Shown here in pieces: positions 7,903-14,993 of a stretch of DNA of 30,894 nt. The first letter of the stretch is position 1. Each line of letters starts with the position of its first letter. The notes below the pieces were generated by a model, which worked only from the letters and a program-made list of their open reading frames with translations, was not told the origin of the DNA and did no database searches. Source of the stretch: a bacterium (GTDB lineage: Bacteria > Desulfobacterota > JAPLJL01); contig JAQTNV010000038.1 in NCBI GenBank assembly GCA_028713675.1, positions 1-30,894 of the forward strand, given 5' to 3'. A program made the position numbers and the translations under genes.

Positions 7903-8835
7903 ATGACGTTAAAATCCCGCCACCTGCTGGGACTGGAACGCCTGACCCGGGCGGAAATCGAGTATTTCCTCGACACCGCCGGGTCCCTGAAAGAAATCTC
8001 CTCCCGGGATATCAAGAAAGTCCCTACCCTCCGGGGCAAAACCGTAATCAACCTCTTTTTCGAAGCCTCCACCCGCACCCGCACCTCCTTCGAGATCGCG
8101 GCCAAGCGCCTCTCGGCCGACACGATCAATTTCAGCGCCTCGACCTCGAGCGTAACCAAGGGGGAAACCCTGATCGACACCGCGAAAAACATCGAGGCCA
8201 TGCGGCCCGACCTGGTGGTAATCCGGCACCCCGCCTCCGGCGCCCCTGAGCTCCTAACCCACTGGCTCGACCTGCCCATTATCAACGCCGGGGACGGCTC
8301 CCACGAACACCCGACCCAGGGCCTGCTCGACCTTTTCACCGTCCGGGAGAAAAAAGGGAAAATTGACGGGTTGACCCTCACCATCATCGGGGACATCACC
8401 CACAGCCGGGTGGCCCGCTCCGATATTTACGGTTTCCAGAAAATGGGGGCCCGGGTCCGGGTCTGCGGCCCGCCCACCCTGATTCCCCCCGGGATTGAAT
8501 CCCTGGGCGTGCAGAAATTTACCCGCCTGGAACCCGCCCTGGAAGGCGCGGATGTGGTAATGGCTTTAAGAATCCAGCTCGAGCGTCTGGCGGCCCCTCC
8601 CTTCCCGAGCCTCCGGGAATATTCCCGCCTCTTCGGGATCAACCTGGAGCGGCTCCGCCTCCTGAAACCGGGCTCGATCATCATGCACCCGGGTCCGATC
8701 AACCGGGGAGTGGAAATTTCTCCCGAGGTGGCCTACAGCTCCAGCTCGGTTATTCTCGACCAGGTGGAAAACGGGGTGGCGGTGCGGATGGCGGTGCTTT
8801 ACCTGCTTTCGGGAAGAAGTGTCGACGCCCAGTAG
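7903..8835 (+). CDS. pyrB: Aspartate carbamoyltransferase catalytic chain
   Basis: 310 residues, the usual catalytic-chain length. It joins carbamoyl phosphate and L-aspartate, the committed step of UMP synthesis. The carbamoyl-phosphate loop STRTRTSF is at residues 56-63, HPTQGLLDL at ~136-144 and MHPGPINRG near 265. No pyrI regulatory chain is present in the window. The gene follows pyrR closely, but pyrC is held 143 bp away by a repeat insertion, whereas these genes often overlap or nearly abut. Confidence 0.97.
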   Translation: MTLKSRHLLGLERLTRAEIEYFLDTAGSLKEISSRDIKKVPTLRGKTVINLFFEASTRTRTSFEIAAKRLSADTINFSASTSSVTKGETLIDTAKNIEAMRPDLVVIRHPASGAPELLTHWLDLPIINAGDGSHEHPTQGLLDLFTVREKKGKIDGLTLTIIGDITHSRVARSDIYGFQKMGARVRVCGPPTLIPPGIESLGVQKFTRLEPALEGADVVMALRIQLERLAAPPFPSLREYSRLFGINLERLRLLKPGSIIMHPGPINRGVEISPEVAYSSSSVILDQVENGVAVRMAVLYLLSGRSVDAQ

Positions 8836-8844
8836 GCATTTTCC

Positions 8845-8949
8845 ATTGACGATTGACGATTGTAGATTGGCGAATGAAAACCAAATAAACCAGAGAAACC
8901 AGAGAAACCAAAGAAACCAAAGAAACCAAAAAAACCAAAGAAACCAGAA
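8845..8949 (+). repeat. ATTGACG left arm plus seven 9-bp AAACCAAAG repeats
   Basis: A 31-nt left arm of the ATTGACG family ((ATTGNNG)x4+AAT) is at 8845-8875. It is followed not by its complement but by a clean tandem array of seven 9-bp units, AAACCARAR, at 8887-8949, ending about 12 bp before the ribosome binding site of pyrC. In one frame the array would read as (N-Q-R)n, but no credible gene is formed. The insertion lies between two pyrimidine-biosynthesis genes. Confidence 0.88.
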
Positions 8950-8978
8950 AGTAAGGCAGAAGGAAATAATACGTAACC

Positions 8979-10268
8979 ATGATCACGAATCAAACTACTA
9001 AACTGATCCGCGGCGGGAGGATCCTGGATCCGGCCTCGGGCCGGGACGGAATTTTCGATCTCCTGATCCAGAACGGTCAGATCGCCCGGATCGATCCCCA
9101 GATCGCCCCTCCCCCCGGCGCGGAAATTATCGACGCCACCGGTCTCCTGGTGGTCCCGGGCCTGGTCGATATTCACACCCATCTCCGGGAACCGGGATAC
9201 GAATACAAGGAAACGATTCTCACCGGCTCGCAAGCCGCGGCCGCCGGGGGCTTCACCAGCCTGGCCTGCATGGCCAACACCGACCCTCCCAACGACAATT
9301 CCTCGGTCACCGAATTCATCCGGGAACGGGCCCAAAAAGCCGGGCTGGTCAATATTTACCCGGTGGGCGCCGTTTCCAAGGGGCTGAAAGGAGAAAGCCT
9401 GGCGGAAATCGGTTCCATGGTGGCCTCCGGGATCGTCGCGGTTTCCGACGACGGCAACCCGGTGATGAACAGCGGCCTGATGCGCAATGCCCTGGAATAT
9501 ACCCAAATTTTTGATATCCCCGTAATCTCCCACTGCGAGGACCTGGGCCTTTCCCAGGGCGGACAGGTCAACGAAGGGCTGGCCTCCCTGCGCACCGGGC
9601 TGGCCGGCATTCCCGCGGAGGCGGAGGTTTCGATGGTCGTGCGGGACCTCCTGCTCGCCCGCCTGACCGGGGGAAAGCTCCATCTCGCCCATATTTCCAC
9701 CGCCCGGTCGGTGGATGCCATCCGGGCCGCCAAAGCCCAAGGGCTGAAAGTCACCGCGGAAACCGCCCCCCATTACTTCACCCTCACGGAAGAAGCGGTT
9801 TTGTCTTTCGACACCAATGCCAAGGTCAATCCCCCCCTGCGTTCCGCCGCGGATCGGGAAGCGGTCCGGAACGGCCTCCGGGACGGAACCATCGACTGCA
9901 TCGCCTCCGATCACGCCCCCCACAGCTTGGTCGAGAAGGACCTGGAATTCACCCAGGCCAGCTCGGGAACCGTGGGATTGGAGACAACCCTGCCTCTGAC
10001 CCTGAAACTGGTCCAGGAGGGTCTGCTTTCCCTCTCCCAGGCGATCGCCCTGCTCTCGATTAATCCCGCCCGGATCCTGAATCTGAAAAAGGGCTCGCTC
10101 TCCATCGGGGCGGATGCGGATATCACCGTGATCGACCCCGGCCGCAAATTAACCGTCGACCCTGAAAAATTCCGTTCCCGGGGCCGGAACACCGCTTTCC
10201 CAGGCTTGCAACTTCAGGGCCGGGCGGCTATTACTCTAATTCGGGGAGAGATAACATTCAGGGAATGA
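8979..10268 (+). CDS. pyrC: Dihydroorotase
   Basis: 429 residues, class I type (PyrC/PyrX length). It cyclises N-carbamoyl-aspartate to dihydroorotate. The metal ligands His66 and His68 are seen in DIHTHLREPG, the GGFTSLACMANTDPP loop follows, and SHCEDLGL and HLAHISTARS carry further metal-site residues. The catalytic Asp lies in CIASDHAPH, so this looks like an active enzyme and not a pseudo-dihydroorotase partner of PyrB. The ATG at 8979 is preceded by AGGAAATAA. Its 3' end overlaps the next gene by 4 bp (ATGA), implying translational coupling. Confidence 0.96.
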   Translation: MITNQTTKLIRGGRILDPASGRDGIFDLLIQNGQIARIDPQIAPPPGAEIIDATGLLVVPGLVDIHTHLREPGYEYKETILTGSQAAAAGGFTSLACMANTDPPNDNSSVTEFIRERAQKAGLVNIYPVGAVSKGLKGESLAEIGSMVASGIVAVSDDGNPVMNSGLMRNALEYTQIFDIPVISHCEDLGLSQGGQVNEGLASLRTGLAGIPAEAEVSMVVRDLLLARLTGGKLHLAHISTARSVDAIRAAKAQGLKVTAETAPHYFTLTEEAVLSFDTNAKVNPPLRSAADREAVRNGLRDGTIDCIASDHAPHSLVEKDLEFTQASSGTVGLETTLPLTLKLVQEGLLSLSQAIALLSINPARILNLKKGSLSIGADADITVIDPGRKLTVDPEKFRSRGRNTAFPGLQLQGRAAITLIRGEITFRE

Positions 10269-10909
10269 ACCCGGATCAGGATAGTTTTTCCTTTTACTTC
10301 GAAAAACTCATCGCCTTTTTTTCCTCCGCGGAATCTTCCGATGATCTCGCCCAGGCCCGCGAGGAGTATTTTTCCCTGATCAACCCGGTGCCTCCGGACG
10401 GCCCCCTTTACGAAAGCCGGCTGGCCCTGTTTCTGGACTGGTTCATTTTTGACCGTAAATTCCGGAACGGCAAAGTCGCGGCCCAGTATTTTTACGAAAG
10501 CCAATCTTCACAATTCACCCCGGAAGAAGAGGAAATCTTTAAAAATTTCCTCAACCATTACCACAGTATTTTCCTGATCAAGCAGGTCAACCTTCCGGAA
10601 ATCAAAATCCAGGATCTGGTGGATCAGCAGATGTACACGGTTAACGAGCGGAGAAACCTGAATATCCAGGAAGGAGACCTTTGCGACTGCCGCCTGGTCC
10701 CCTTCCAGGGGAATCTTTATTTCACCGGGGCCTTCTGCTACCACCCCCGGGAGGTCCAATCCTTCCTGAAAAAACTGCTGAAGCCCGTCCAGCAGAAGCA
10801 AGCCGTGGCCACTCCTTTCCTGATCCGGTGCATTTCCCTGAACAATACCTGGAACCTGCACTACCCCCACGCCAACCCGAAAGAGGTTTATGAAAAGTAC
10901 GGATCATAG
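10265..10909 (+). CDS. Unknown conserved-type protein coupled to pyrC
   Basis: 214 residues, starting inside the pyrC stop (4-bp ATGA overlap). No signal peptide or membrane segment is visible; the protein is acidic and rich in Phe and Tyr. The pattern LFLDWFIFDRKFRNGKVAAQYF, then 'SIFLIKQVNLPEIKIQDLVDQQ', then a Val-x-Glu-Arg and GDLCDCRLVPFQGNLYFTGAF stretch, loosely recalls the uncharacterised domain found beside SEC-C zinc motifs, but no SEC-C motif is present and I do not claim homology. Function unknown. The overlap suggests it is made together with dihydroorotase. Confidence 0.8.
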   Translation: MNPDQDSFSFYFEKLIAFFSSAESSDDLAQAREEYFSLINPVPPDGPLYESRLALFLDWFIFDRKFRNGKVAAQYFYESQSSQFTPEEEEIFKNFLNHYHSIFLIKQVNLPEIKIQDLVDQQMYTVNERRNLNIQEGDLCDCRLVPFQGNLYFTGAFCYHPREVQSFLKKLLKPVQQKQAVATPFLIRCISLNNTWNLHYPHANPKEVYEKYGS

Positions 10910-10939
10910 CGGATGTAGATTGCGGAATGGATAATAAAA

Positions 10940-11035
10940 GTTTCGGGTTTCGAGTTTCTAGTTTCGAGTTAAACTATAAAGACTAAAGAAACCAGACAGA
11001 CCAGATGGACCAGACAGACTAAACAGACTAGATAG
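10940..11035 (+). repeat. GTTTCGA left arm plus five 9-bp ACCAGACAG repeats
   Basis: A 31-nt left arm, (GTTTCKR)x4+GTT, is at 10940-10970. Five degenerate 9-bp units of the type ACYARAYRG follow at 10991-11035, in place of a heptamer right arm. The layout copies the pyrB-pyrC gap, with the left arm taken from the other heptamer family. It ends just before the strong GAGGAGGTG ribosome binding site of the next gene. Confidence 0.85.
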
Positions 11036-11056
11036 ACCAAATGAGGAGGTGAAATT

Positions 11057-11413
11057 ATGAATATGTCGGTCAATTACAAGAATCTTCAATCCGATCCGAA
11101 AATTGAGGATGCCTGCCAGAAGGCGGCGGACAAAATCAGCAAAATACTCTCCAAGTTTCCCGATGATTCCGTCAATTTAAAAATCAATCTCGAACGCAAT
11201 CCCAAGCGCCAGCAGTTTTTTTCCACCTTTTCACTCCATCTGCCGGATAAAATCCTGACCGCCACCGATTCCAGTTTTGACGATATCCGGACCCCCATAA
11301 CCGAGTGCCGGGAGGAAATCATCCGGCAGGTCAAAAGGTTCAAAGCCGACCTCTATCAAGGTCCTAACCTTCGGAAGGCTGAGAAGCAAAGCCGCCAGCA
11401 AACGGAAGAATAA
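11057..11413 (+). CDS. Ribosome hibernation promoting factor / RaiA-like (short form)
   Basis: 118 residues, the short HPF/RaiA class (no C-terminal dimerisation domain). Such proteins sit in the 30S decoding region and silence ribosomes in stationary phase. The beta-alpha-beta-beta-beta-alpha pattern fits: N-terminal VNYKNLQSDPKIEDACQKAADKISKIL helix, the strand VNLKINLERNPKRQQFFSTFSLHLP, the second strand LTATDSSFDDI and the final helix REEIIRQVKRFKADL with a basic tail. The start has an excellent Shine-Dalgarno (GAGGAGGTG) 8 bp upstream. A second Met at codon 3 is less well spaced. Family assignment is by pattern, fairly firm. Confidence 0.82.
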   Translation: MNMSVNYKNLQSDPKIEDACQKAADKISKILSKFPDDSVNLKINLERNPKRQQFFSTFSLHLPDKILTATDSSFDDIRTPITECREEIIRQVKRFKADLYQGPNLRKAEKQSRQQTEE

Positions 11414-11419
11414 CTTCGA

Positions 11420-11521
11420 GTTTCGGGTTTCGAGTCTCTAGTTTCGAGTTAACCAGAGACTAGAAACCAGAGACCAGAGACTGTTAGCAAAATCGTCAAT
11501 CAACAATCGTCAATCGCAAAT
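11420..11521 (+). repeat. Back-to-back 31-nt arms plus an ATTGACG-family right arm
   Basis: The left arm at 11420-11450, (GTYTCKR)x4+GTT, is joined with no spacer to a right arm at 11451-11481, AAC+(YAGARAC)x4, giving a 62-nt imperfect palindrome. A right arm of the other family, AAT+(CGTCAAT-like)x4, follows at 11491-11521, also 31 nt. The two families therefore occur in one gap, always with right arms nearer the next start codon. Confidence 0.87.
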
Positions 11522-11543
11522 ACCTATTTGAGCATCCTTCATC

Positions 11544-12434
11544 TTGGAAAATAACCATTCTCCATCCCGGTTGTATCCCGGTTACTTCAAAATTATCTTC
11601 GCGGTTCTGATCTGGAGCTCCTGGGGTATTATCATCCACCGGCTCAAGCTCCCGCCCGCGCTCATCTCCTTCAGCGCTAATATGTTCGGCTGGATTTTCC
11701 TGGCCTTCCTCGGCTTCGGGCTCGGTAAAGGGGAAGAAATCCGCTCCGGCTTCCGGGAAATCAAGACGATCGGCCTCTTTCTCCTGCTGGGGGTCTTCGT
11801 CTCGCTCAACAACGTCCTATATTTCCAGGCTTTCCTCTACACCACCGTGGCCAACAGTGTTTTTTCCCATTACCTGGCGCCGGTTCTGATCTTTATCCTC
11901 GGTCCCCTTATCCTCCGGGAAAAGCTCGAAGGCCGAGCCTTTTTCTCCCTCTCTCTCTCCGTCCTGGGCCTCTACCTGGTAATCAACGGCCCGGGCCTGA
12001 AAATCACCGCCCATGATCTCACCGGCATCTCCCTCGGCCTGGGCTCCGCCCTTTTTTATGCCCTGGTCGTGATCATGTTCCGGAAGTTATCCCACCGGTA
12101 TTCCCCCCTTTCCCTGAACCTCTTCGCCAACCTGGCCTCCTCGCTCCTCCTCCTGCCCCTGGTCGCCGGGCAGATTCACCTCATTTTCGAACCCGGGAAG
12201 ATCATCGCGCTGATCATCATCGGAATTATCCTATCCGGGTTTATCCCGATGCTTTATATTTCCGGGCTCAAGGAGGTCCCGGCCCATCACGCCGGAATCC
12301 TGAGCTACATGGAACCCATCGGAGGTATCTTGCTCGCCTTTTTCCTGCTTTCCGAGCCGATCGGGAAAAATACCGTCTTCGGGGCCGCCCTGATTCTCGG
12401 AGCCGGCTATTACTTAATCAGACCAAAAAAATAG
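11544..12434 (+). CDS. EamA-family (DMT superfamily) transporter
   Basis: 296 residues with about ten hydrophobic segments in two repeated EamA halves; the second half begins near residue 155 (GISLGLGSALFYALVVIMF), and the C-terminal half contains the conserved HHAGILSYMEPIGGILLAFFLLSE stretch. Such inner-membrane carriers usually export amino acids or other metabolites; the substrate cannot be predicted. The start is TTG at 11544, since an in-frame stop lies at 11529 and no ATG/GTG occurs before the first membrane helix; no Shine-Dalgarno is visible. The last base of its stop codon is the first base of the next repeat arm. Confidence 0.88.
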   Translation: MENNHSPSRLYPGYFKIIFAVLIWSSWGIIIHRLKLPPALISFSANMFGWIFLAFLGFGLGKGEEIRSGFREIKTIGLFLLLGVFVSLNNVLYFQAFLYTTVANSVFSHYLAPVLIFILGPLILREKLEGRAFFSLSLSVLGLYLVINGPGLKITAHDLTGISLGLGSALFYALVVIMFRKLSHRYSPLSLNLFANLASSLLLLPLVAGQIHLIFEPGKIIALIIIGIILSGFIPMLYISGLKEVPAHHAGILSYMEPIGGILLAFFLLSEPIGKNTVFGAALILGAGYYLIRPKK

Positions 12435-12654
12435 TTTCGAGTCTCTAGTCTCTAGTTTCGAGTTAAGCTAAAGGAAACAAGTTTCGAATTTGTAGTTTCG
12501 AGTTTCGGGTTTGGAAGAAAAAGGAAAAAGGTATTAAGTATTGAACTGGAAACTAGAAACTAGAAACCAGAGACTAAAGAATGTCTCGAGTTTGGATCGA
12601 GAATATTTTCTTTGAGAATTTTTAACTCAAAACCAGAAACTCAAAACCAAAATT
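12434..12654 (+). repeat. Nested GTTTCGA-family arms between two transporters
   Basis: 31-nt left arms are at 12434-12464 (starting on the final base of the EamA stop codon) and 12481-12511 (second heptamer aberrant). Right arms are at 12544-12574, AAC+(YRGARAC)x4, and 12624-12654 (last unit degenerate). The order L-L-R-R would fold as two nested hairpins. The tract fills the gap completely, ending one base before the ATG of the MFS gene. Confidence 0.83.
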
Positions 12655-12655
12655 G

Positions 12656-13930
12656 ATGTTAAAATCAGAAAACATAAAACCCGGTTTTTATTACGGCTGG
12701 GTGATTGTGGCCTGTTCCTTCGTCGCCATCTTCATGGCCACGTCCTCCCGTTACTGCTTTTCGATTTTCATGAAGCCGCTCTCCGAAAATTACGGCTTTA
12801 CCCGGGCCGAACTCGGGGGAGCGATGAGCCTGAACAATATCCTCTACGCCCTGCTCTCCCCCGTGGTGGGAATCCTGCTGGACCGGATCGGAGCCAGGAT
12901 CATTCTCCTGATCGGGGGCGTGCTGATGGGATTGGGGCTCTGGCTTTTCGCTTCCACCCAAAGCCTGTTCGGGCTTTATCTGACCTTCGGAATCCTGACC
13001 GGGGTGGGGCTGGCCTTCACTTACTTCGTCCCGACTTTCTCTCTGACCCGGAAATGGTTCCAGCAAAAAGCCGGGATGGCGAGCGGGATAGTCGCCTTCG
13101 GCTCCGGCCTGGGCCTGGCGGTCATCGCCCCCCTCACCAATTACCTGGTCCAGTCTTTCAGCTGGCAGACCGGGGCGAGGATCATCGGAATTTCTACCTG
13201 GATCCTGGTGGTCCCCCTGGCCGTCCTTTTCATCCGCAACAGCCCGGAATCAATCGGCCTTCACCCCGACGGGATCAAACGGGAAGGGAATCCCCCGCCC
13301 GCATCCGAGCCGCATCCGCCACTTTCGGAACTGCTTCCCTCTTTTTTCTCCCGTAACTTTATCCTGCTCTTCATCTTCTACTTCGCCTGGTCCCTGGCCG
13401 TCTGCGGGGTCCTGACCCATTTCTTTCTCTGGGGAACCATGGATTTGAAACTGGACGGGGGGCTGGTAGCCCTGGCCCTTTCCCTGCAAACCTTGTGCGC
13501 CTCCGGGTCCCGGCTTCTGGGAGGATGGCTCTCCGACCGCTGGGGCCGGCTGCCTTTCATCGCCGTGGCGCTCTTCGGCCTGGCCCTGGCCATGATCCTC
13601 GGAATTTACACCCAGAGCCGGGCCGAGCTTTACGCTTTCGCGGTGATTTTCGGGATTGCCTACGGTTTGCCCCTGGCGGTCTTCCCGGTGTTCGTCGGAG
13701 ACCTCTTCGGGCGACGGCTTACCGGCTCGCTCTACGGAGGCCTGATCCTGGCCGGGGGACTCGCGGGCGGTCTGGGAGCCTGGGCCTTCGGGTTCGCCTT
13801 CGACCGCCTGGGCTCTTACCACTCGGCCTATTTAATTACCTCCGCCTTCTGCTTATTCTCCTTGTCTCTCATGATTTTCTTCCGCCGGGGGCAAGCGTTC
13901 TCTTCGCCTGAGGGGAGGGAAATATGCTGA
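12656..13930 (+). CDS. MFS transporter (monocarboxylate/oxalate-formate-like)
   Basis: 424 residues with twelve predicted membrane segments in two halves joined by a polar loop near residues 208-230. The first half has the cytoplasmic loop motif LLDRIGARI after helix 2 and the second its counterpart GGWLSDRWGRLPF. The start GFYYGWVIVACSF and the overall layout resemble OFA/MCT-type anion carriers; the substrate is not predictable. ATG at 12656 is preferred to the TTG one codon earlier. No Shine-Dalgarno is seen, the repeat tract abutting the start. Its end overlaps the following hydrolase gene by 7 bp. Confidence 0.88.
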   Translation: MLKSENIKPGFYYGWVIVACSFVAIFMATSSRYCFSIFMKPLSENYGFTRAELGGAMSLNNILYALLSPVVGILLDRIGARIILLIGGVLMGLGLWLFASTQSLFGLYLTFGILTGVGLAFTYFVPTFSLTRKWFQQKAGMASGIVAFGSGLGLAVIAPLTNYLVQSFSWQTGARIIGISTWILVVPLAVLFIRNSPESIGLHPDGIKREGNPPPASEPHPPLSELLPSFFSRNFILLFIFYFAWSLAVCGVLTHFFLWGTMDLKLDGGLVALALSLQTLCASGSRLLGGWLSDRWGRLPFIAVALFGLALAMILGIYTQSRAELYAFAVIFGIAYGLPLAVFPVFVGDLFGRRLTGSLYGGLILAGGLAGGLGAWAFGFAFDRLGSYHSAYLITSAFCLFSLSLMIFFRRGQAFSSPEGREIC

Positions 13931-14811
13931 TCAGTTCCACGGGGGAAATAACCCCCCGCATTTTCTTTTTGGGCAACCTGGTTCAGCAGGTTTTTCTGAT
14001 CCGGGGCCGGGAAAACGCCCTGATCGACGCGGGCATGTCCATCGGCGGGCCCCTGATCCTTTCCGACCTGAAACAATACCTGGGAGACGAAAACCTCCTG
14101 CACTGGAATCTTTTGACCCATTCCCATTTTGATCATGCCGGCTCCACACCCTACCTGAAAAGGAAGATCCCCGGGCTGAAAATCGGCGCCTCCCCGGTTG
14201 CCAGCCAGGTCTTTCAAAACCCCCGGGCGGTGGAACTGATCCGGTCCCTGAACCATGACCTGGAACTGGCCGCGCACCTGGACGAAAACGTTGCTTTCAC
14301 CGGAATCGAGGTCGACCGGACCCTCCAGGCGGGGGACACCCTCGACCTGGGAAAAGGGGTGGAAATCCAGGTTTTGGCCACGCCCGGGCACACCCGGTGT
14401 TCGATCTCATTTTATCTTCCCGGGGATCAAGCCGTTTTCTGCGCGGAAGCCGGGGGTATGCCTGACCGCGACGGCGACATCATGCCGGAATTTCTCGCTT
14501 CCCTCCCCGATTACATTGATTCCCTGGAGCGCCTGTCCCGCCTCCCCGTGCAATACGTGGGCCTGGCCCACGGGGGAATTGTCACCGGGGACGAAGCCCG
14601 GTCCTACTTTTCCCGTTCCCTGGATTCCACCCGTTCCTTTCAGAACGAGATCACAGACCTCTTCCGGAAAGGGCAGGAAAACCGGGAGGTGGTCCGAACC
14701 CTGAAAGAAAGATATTACGACAGCGGAAAAATCAGTCAGCCCTACCGGGCCTTCATGCTCAACCTGGAAGCCATGGTCAAGCAGGTCAAAGAAATTCTGA
14801 ATGCTGAATAA
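13924..14811 (+). CDS. Metallo-beta-lactamase-fold hydrolase
   Basis: 295 residues, cytoplasmic. The dinuclear zinc motif HSHFDH is at residues 66-71 (THSHFDHAGS), a further ligand His is in ATPGHTRCSISFYLP, an acidic ligand lies in VFCAEAGG (Glu where Asp is usual), and a last His is in GLAHGGIVTG. The layout is that of glyoxalase II-like and general MBL-fold hydrolases with a C-terminal helical region. The substrate is unknown. It starts within the last codons of the MFS gene (GAGGGAAAT upstream as ribosome binding site), so the two are translationally coupled and may act on the same compound. Confidence 0.9.
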   Translation: MLISSTGEITPRIFFLGNLVQQVFLIRGRENALIDAGMSIGGPLILSDLKQYLGDENLLHWNLLTHSHFDHAGSTPYLKRKIPGLKIGASPVASQVFQNPRAVELIRSLNHDLELAAHLDENVAFTGIEVDRTLQAGDTLDLGKGVEIQVLATPGHTRCSISFYLPGDQAVFCAEAGGMPDRDGDIMPEFLASLPDYIDSLERLSRLPVQYVGLAHGGIVTGDEARSYFSRSLDSTRSFQNEITDLFRKGQENREVVRTLKERYYDSGKISQPYRAFMLNLEAMVKQVKEILNAE

Positions 14812-14820
14812 CCCAAGAAA

Positions 14821-14919
14821 GTTTCGCGTTTCGGGTTTCGAGTTTCGAGTTGGAATACAAAGAATTAAGAACAAGGGTTAAAGTTTTGAACCAGAAACTA
14901 GAGACCAGAAACCAGAAAC
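14821..14919 (+). repeat. Inverted-arm element, GTTTCGA family
   Basis: A left arm at 14821-14851, (GTTTCGN)x4+GTT, and a right arm at 14889-14919, AAC+(YAGARAC)x4, both 31 nt and separated by 37 nt. This is the simplest single-hairpin copy. It begins 9 bp after the preceding stop, but ends 74 bp before the next start, leaving that gene's good ribosome binding site untouched. Confidence 0.88.
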
Positions 14920-14993
14920 CGATTGCCGGGTTGCATTTATCAGAAAAAACAAGATAATTTATTAGTTTAGATTAAAGCAACCGAGGAGGAAAA

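Noticed and set aside
8819-9001. Small gene with (N-Q-R)n repeats
   Set aside because: It is the translation of the 9-bp array between pyrB and pyrC, starting inside pyrB; no ribosome binding site and no family resemblance.
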